Position numbers and translations under genes: made by a program
Notes under the pieces: generated by a model
Databases searched by the model: none
What the model saw: only the letters and a program-made list of their open reading frames with translations
What the model was told of the DNA's origin: nothing
Shown here: positions 45,894-49,640 of the stretch, piece after piece
Layout of the letters: each line of letters opens with the position of its first letter
Position numbering within the stretch: position 1 is the stretch's first letter
Source: Pseudomonadota bacterium
GTDB taxonomy: Bacteria; Pseudomonadota; Gammaproteobacteria; Burkholderiales; Thiobacillaceae
Length of the DNA: 49,640 bases
Assembly (NCBI GenBank): GCA_030691265.1
Contig: JAUYET010000045.1
Coordinates: forward strand, 1-49,640
Direction: 5' to 3'

Positions 45894-46880
45894 ATGGCTC
45901 AGACTCCCAACGTCATCGGCCTGACTGTTATTCAACGGCTCAGGGATACCGGCGTGCCTCCGACTCCGGAAAACTACGAGAACGCTTATTACGCAATCTC
46001 GGGCCTGTCGCGCCCGCGCAAGTCAGGCGAAGCGCAAAAATCGGGCGAGGCGGGCGAGGCGCAAAAACCGGCAGCAGAAACCGAGGCGACTCAACCCAAT
46101 AGCGCGTTCTATAACGACCTGGTCGTCATGCTGCGAAAAATGCTGCAGCACATGACCGATAAAACCGAGACCCTGGCCCGGGATCTGGACGACAAGAACA
46201 AGGACCTGGCCGGCAATGTCAGCAGTCTGCGCAGCAGTCGCGACAAGCACGAAATCCTGCGCCTGCTCTCCGCCGTAACCATGCAGGCCGGCGGCATTCA
46301 AAACGCCGTCGAAGCCAGCCACAAGGATCTGATCGAAACCAAGCAGGCGCTGACCGCGCTGCAGGAAGAAATGGCCGAAACGCGCCAGCTCTTGAATGAA
46401 GACGCCCTCACCGGCACGCTCAATCGACGTGGCCTGGAGCAGACGCTCACCCGCGAAATCGCGCGTGCGCAGCGCAGCAATGCGATTCTGTCCCTGGGCA
46501 TGCTGGACCTCGATTTCTTCAAGAAGATCAACGACGACTATGGTCATGACGCCGGCGATCAGATGCTGGTGCACTTCACCAGCCTGATCAAATCGATCAT
46601 GCGCAAATCCGATGCACTGGTGCGCTATGGCGGCGAGGAATTCACCCTGATCCTGCCCGATACCGACACGCGCGGCGCCCATTTCGTACTCGGCCGGTTG
46701 CAGCAATTGATGAGCAAGTCGCCGTTGAATTACGAGGGCGGGCAAGTCAACACCACCTTCAGCGCCGGCATCGCCACGCTGCGCCCGGACGAAAACGGCC
46801 ACGCCCTGCTGCTGCGCGCCGACGAAGCCCTCTACAGCGCCAAGAACGACGGCCGCAATCGGATCAAGATCGCGGACTAA
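45894..46880 (+). CDS. GGDEF-domain diguanylate cyclase
   Basis: A 328-residue cytosolic protein. The first 140 residues hold an unassigned N-terminal region and coiled coil. The cyclase domain begins at DALTGTLNRRGLEQ and has the active site GGEEF at about 246-250. The inhibitory I-site RKSD lies exactly five residues before GGEEF, so c-di-GMP feedback is expected. The start is ATG 45894 (MAQTPNVIGL). It is divergent from mpl and convergent with cheZ, whose stop overlaps by a few bases. Confidence 0.92.
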   Translation: MAQTPNVIGLTVIQRLRDTGVPPTPENYENAYYAISGLSRPRKSGEAQKSGEAGEAQKPAAETEATQPNSAFYNDLVVMLRKMLQHMTDKTETLARDLDDKNKDLAGNVSSLRSSRDKHEILRLLSAVTMQAGGIQNAVEASHKDLIETKQALTALQEEMAETRQLLNEDALTGTLNRRGLEQTLTREIARAQRSNAILSLGMLDLDFFKKINDDYGHDAGDQMLVHFTSLIKSIMRKSDALVRYGGEEFTLILPDTDTRGAHFVLGRLQQLMSKSPLNYEGGQVNTTFSAGIATLRPDENGHALLLRADEALYSAKNDGRNRIKIAD

Positions 46881-47392
46881 TCGAACAGGCTATCGACGTC
46901 AGCCTGGCTGATCTGCGTCTCGTTGCGAACTTGCGGCCCGGCGAGCAGACCGGGATCAGGGTCGGCGTCCAACAACAAGTGGGCCAGACTGGTCTCCATC
47001 TTCTCGATGGTCAGCATCAGTTTATTGACCACCTGCCCGACCAGATCCTGAAACGCCTGCGCCTGAATGATTTCGCTGACCTGGCCTAACGCCTGCGCAT
47101 GCTGTACGTCCAGGTTTTGCAGGAAGGCGAGCGCGTCAGGCGAGCGCACTTTGTGCAGCAATAAGCGCGCGGCCTTTTTCTGATCATGCAGGCAGTCGCT
47201 GATCGACTCCGCCGCGTGCAAGGTCTGACTGGCCGATTGCTCGGTCAAGGTGGCGATATAACGCAAACGGTCACGCGCATTGTTGACGATCGCGGTTTGC
47301 GGCAGTTGTTCATTACCGATTTCCCGCAAAGCCGCGTGCAATTCACCCACGATATCAATCAGATCGTGGCGCAGCGTTTGGACGTTATTCAT
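46877..47392 (-). CDS. cheZ: CheZ-like chemotaxis phosphatase
   Basis: A 171-residue helical protein, shorter than E. coli CheZ (214). The phosphatase helix AQAFQDLVGQVVNKLM contains the catalytic glutamine (about Gln120 or Gln115), and the C-terminal ADVDSLFD resembles the CheY-binding tail. The start is ATG 47392 (MNNVQTLRHD). No other chemotaxis gene is in the window. Confidence 0.82.
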   Translation of the reverse strand: MNNVQTLRHDLIDIVGELHAALREIGNEQLPQTAIVNNARDRLRYIATLTEQSASQTLHAAESISDCLHDQKKAARLLLHKVRSPDALAFLQNLDVQHAQALGQVSEIIQAQAFQDLVGQVVNKLMLTIEKMETSLAHLLLDADPDPGLLAGPQVRNETQISQADVDSLFD

Positions 47393-47535
47393 TACCAAGC
47401 TCCCCAAATGACAAGAAAAATCCGCATTGAAACCCGTGCGGATCGGTACGCGTTTTTGCGCTATCGGCGGCAAGTCTGAATACTTGAGCGCATGCAATCG
47501 CTTCGAGCGAGCCCGGCTTGGGCGACAATAGCGCC

Positions 47536-48858
47536 ATGCTCGTCACCGCCCGCCCTTCCCAGACCTCGCCTCGCCTCCTCGCCGCCAACCTGGTCAACGC
47601 CGTCCTGCTTGACGGATACAGTCTTACCACGACGCTCGCCAACCTGCGCACGTCCGCCGCCGCCGATGGCCAAGCGGACAGTCAAAACCTGGCTGCCGCA
47701 CAAAATCTGGCTTATGGCGTCTTGCGCCAGGCCGGACGTTTGCGCTTCTTCCTCGCCCAATTGACCCAGCGCCCGGTCCAACCCGATGCACTGACCGGAC
47801 ATCTGCTGGTCGGCCTGCACGAACTTGACGCCGAACTGTCTCCCGCCTACGCCGCCGTCAACGAAACGGTCACCGTCGCGGCCCAGCGCTACCCGCACGC
47901 ACGCGCCTTCGTCAACGCCGTGCTGCGCAATTTTCAGCGCCGCCGCGAGGAACTGGAACAAGCTGCGCGGCAAAACCCGGAGGCGCACTGGAATTTCCCG
48001 CCCTGGTGGCTGGTGCGTTTGCAGGCGGAATATCCAGCCGATTGGGAAAGCATCATCACCGCCCTGAACACCCGGCCGCCGATGACGCTGCGGGTCAACC
48101 GGCGCCAGACCAGCGTTGCCGATTACCGCGCACTGCTGGACGCAGCCGGACTCGATCACCACGCGTCAGCCGCCGCCGCCCTGATGCTGAACACCCCGGT
48201 TCCCGTGGCCGAACTGCCCGGCTTCGCATCCGGCCTGGTCTCCGTGCAGGATATGGGCGCGCAATGGGCCGCGCCGCTGCTCGATGCGACCGCCGGCATG
48301 CGCGTGCTCGATGCCTGCGCCGCGCCCGGCGGCAAAACCAGCCACCTGCTGGAATTCGCCGATCTCGATCTGGTCGCCCTCGATAACGATGCCGGCCGCC
48401 TGCGCCGGGTGCAGGAAAACCTGGACCGGCTGGGTTTGTCCAACTTGCCCGGCTCGAACGTCCGCCTGCTCGCCGAGGATGCCGGCAAACCCTCGCTGTG
48501 GTGGGACAAAAATCCGTTCGATCGCATCCTGCTCGATGCGCCCTGCACCGCCTCCGGCGTCGTGCGGCGGCATCCGGACGGCAAATGGTTGAAGCGCGCG
48601 GAAGATATGCAACACCTGGCGCGCGAACAGTCCAGGCTGCTGGAAGCTTTATGGCCGCTGTTGAAGTCGGGTGGCAAAATGCTTTACGCCACATGCAGCC
48701 TGTTCAAGACTGAAAACACCGAACAAATGGCCGCCTTCCTCGCCCATCATCCCGATGCCCGTAGCGAACCGATCGAGATACCGGCTGCGCGCGAAGGCCA
48801 GCTCATACCCGCCCCGGATACGGATGGATTTTTTTATGCCCGCCTGCTCAAGACGTGA
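47536..48858 (+). CDS. rsmB: 16S rRNA m5C967 methyltransferase
   Basis: A 440-residue enzyme. An N-terminal NusB-like RNA-binding domain (about 10-145) is followed by the methylase: motif I LDACAAPGGKTSHLLE, motif IV DAPCTASGVVRRHPD with Cys337, and catalytic YATCSLFKTEN with Cys387. The start is ATG 47536. Its 3' end overlaps the DUF4390 gene by 23 bp. Confidence 0.95.
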   Translation: MLVTARPSQTSPRLLAANLVNAVLLDGYSLTTTLANLRTSAAADGQADSQNLAAAQNLAYGVLRQAGRLRFFLAQLTQRPVQPDALTGHLLVGLHELDAELSPAYAAVNETVTVAAQRYPHARAFVNAVLRNFQRRREELEQAARQNPEAHWNFPPWWLVRLQAEYPADWESIITALNTRPPMTLRVNRRQTSVADYRALLDAAGLDHHASAAAALMLNTPVPVAELPGFASGLVSVQDMGAQWAAPLLDATAGMRVLDACAAPGGKTSHLLEFADLDLVALDNDAGRLRRVQENLDRLGLSNLPGSNVRLLAEDAGKPSLWWDKNPFDRILLDAPCTASGVVRRHPDGKWLKRAEDMQHLAREQSRLLEALWPLLKSGGKMLYATCSLFKTENTEQMAAFLAHHPDARSEPIEIPAAREGQLIPAPDTDGFFYARLLKT

Positions 48859-49420
48859 TTTCCTGCGCACCGCCGGCGCTGTGACAGCGCTTCTGGTCGC
48901 CCGCGTCAGCCATGCGGAAAGCAGGACGCCAGGCGGCGGCATCACCCTTGTGCAAGCCGAAATCAGCCAGAAAGGCGAGTTGTTTCAACTTTCCGGCCAT
49001 TTCGACGCCCAGCTTTCCAGCGCCCTGGAAAACGCGCTCATGCGCGGCGTACAACTGACTTTCGTGCAGGCTTTCGTGGCTGAACGACTGCGCGATTTCT
49101 GGATCGCCGAAAACCTGATCGACATCGAACGCAGCGTGCGCCTGTCATACAACGCCCTGCTGCGCCAGTACTACGTCAGCCTGTCCGGATTTTCCAGCAC
49201 GCACGACAGCCTCGCGGCGGCGTTGCGTGAGGTAGGCGATCTGCGTGACTGGTCGGTCTTGAACGTCAAACAGATGAAACGCAAATCCGATTTCAAAACC
49301 TACGTGCGCATGTATCTGGATGTCGCCCAGTTGCCGAAGCCGCTACAGGTCAACGCGCTGGCTTCCTCGGCGCGCTGGCAACTTGATTCGGGCTGGCAAG
49401 AACGCAGCTTCAAGTATTGA
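48836..49420 (+). CDS. DUF4390 exported protein
   Basis: A 194-residue protein with a Tat-like or Sec signal (SRRDFLRTAGAVTALLVARV, then SHA cleavage near residue 28). The body matches DUF4390: QLSGHFDAQLSSALENALMRG and WSVLNVKQMKRKSDFKTYVR, then RMYLDVAQLPKPLQVNAL. In related betaproteobacteria this gene sits between rsmB and an ntrY/ntrX two-component pair, which would lie beyond the window. Confidence 0.85.
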   Translation: MPACSRRDFLRTAGAVTALLVARVSHAESRTPGGGITLVQAEISQKGELFQLSGHFDAQLSSALENALMRGVQLTFVQAFVAERLRDFWIAENLIDIERSVRLSYNALLRQYYVSLSGFSSTHDSLAAALREVGDLRDWSVLNVKQMKRKSDFKTYVRMYLDVAQLPKPLQVNALASSARWQLDSGWQERSFKY

Positions 49421-49442
49421 TCCGGATATTTCATAAATGATC

Positions 49443-49640
49443 CTAGAAACCTCAGTTGAACGCGCCCGAGTGTGCGGTTTTCGGGTCGGCTGGCAAGGAG
49501 CGACGACGCGCGGGGTCGTTTCCCGCAAGGAGGAGCAACGCAGCCAGACGGCCCGAAAACCGTGCAATCGGGCGCGTAGCGGCATCACCCGCTCGGTGAG
49601 CGCCATCGGAGGGGCTAACGCCAGCATCCATGCGGCATCA
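49443..49640. repeat. Structured dispersed repeat, truncated by the window end
   Basis: The unit starts CCTAGAAACCTCAGTTGA and matches the repeat at 22768. Arms at 49461-49493 and 49544-49576 are complementary at about 27 of 32 positions, with CGGTTTTCGGG facing CCCGAAAACCG. Between them is a smaller hairpin with ACGAC/GTCGT. The far end lies outside the window. Confidence 0.7.

Overview
This window looks like chromosomal DNA of a GC-rich Gram-negative bacterium, most likely a betaproteobacterium (Nitrosomonadales- or Rhodocyclales-like). This rests on gene content and order: hemA-prfA-prmC, rsmB followed by a DUF4390 gene, an mpl/Mla-type lipid transport operon, PiT with its DUF47 partner, and an HPr-rel-A cassette. 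Genus and species cannot be fixed from the sequence alone. Roughly two thirds is housekeeping DNA. The rest is accessory DNA: toxin-antitoxin pairs, a restriction-modification operon and many short palindromic repeats.

Layout. 1-3853: hairpin repeat, then a thiamine-diphosphate enzyme overlapping a glycosyltransferase-like gene. 3854-4351: repeats, then three operator palindromes spaced exactly 50 bp apart. 4352-5907: hipBA-type toxin-antitoxin. 6121-11968 (minus strand): four-gene restriction-modification operon of two complementary adenine-methylase-like genes, a Fic protein and a GIY-YIG/helicase. Its genes are joined by start/stop overlaps, and the methylase-Fic junction holds an 18-codon relic that copies the start of the helicase gene. 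11969-12651: a non-coding element with near-perfect 33-bp inverted repeats. 12652-14635: Phd/PIN toxin-antitoxin abutting a CapK-like adenylate-forming enzyme. 14755-22741: glycogen phosphorylase, TPR protein, phosphate transporter with its regulator, and a MASE1-type sensor kinase with a FixJ-type regulator. 22742-24920: structured repeat, tRNA-Arg, an hsdR remnant, a TacAT-type GNAT toxin-antitoxin and tRNA-Ala.

24953-32990 is conserved metabolism: lgt, ilvD, a Uma2 protein, a small membrane protein, a hexose-6-phosphate mutarotase, hemA, prfA and prmC. 33097-36140 is the HPr-rel-A cassette: a sigma-54-type promoter, a Tat-leader-like cysteine-rich protein, a PqqD-like carrier, an HprK-related kinase and a nucleotidyltransferase. 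The genes overlap or abut, which suggests one co-expressed system that may modify the first protein; its chemistry is not established here. On the minus strand, 36154-45770 carries fbp, a TonB-like protein, an RNB ribonuclease, a YqiA-like esterase, a four-gene MCE/Mla lipid transporter and mpl. The window ends with a diguanylate cyclase, CheZ, rsmB, a DUF4390 gene and the start of another structured repeat.

The most unusual general feature is the repeat biology. Palindrome-bearing repeats sit in frame inside mpl, inside the signal peptide of the MCE lipoprotein and, by length comparison, inside hemA. A larger dispersed repeat (copies near 3959, 22768 and 49443) shows compensatory changes between its arms, which argues that it is maintained as a folded structure.
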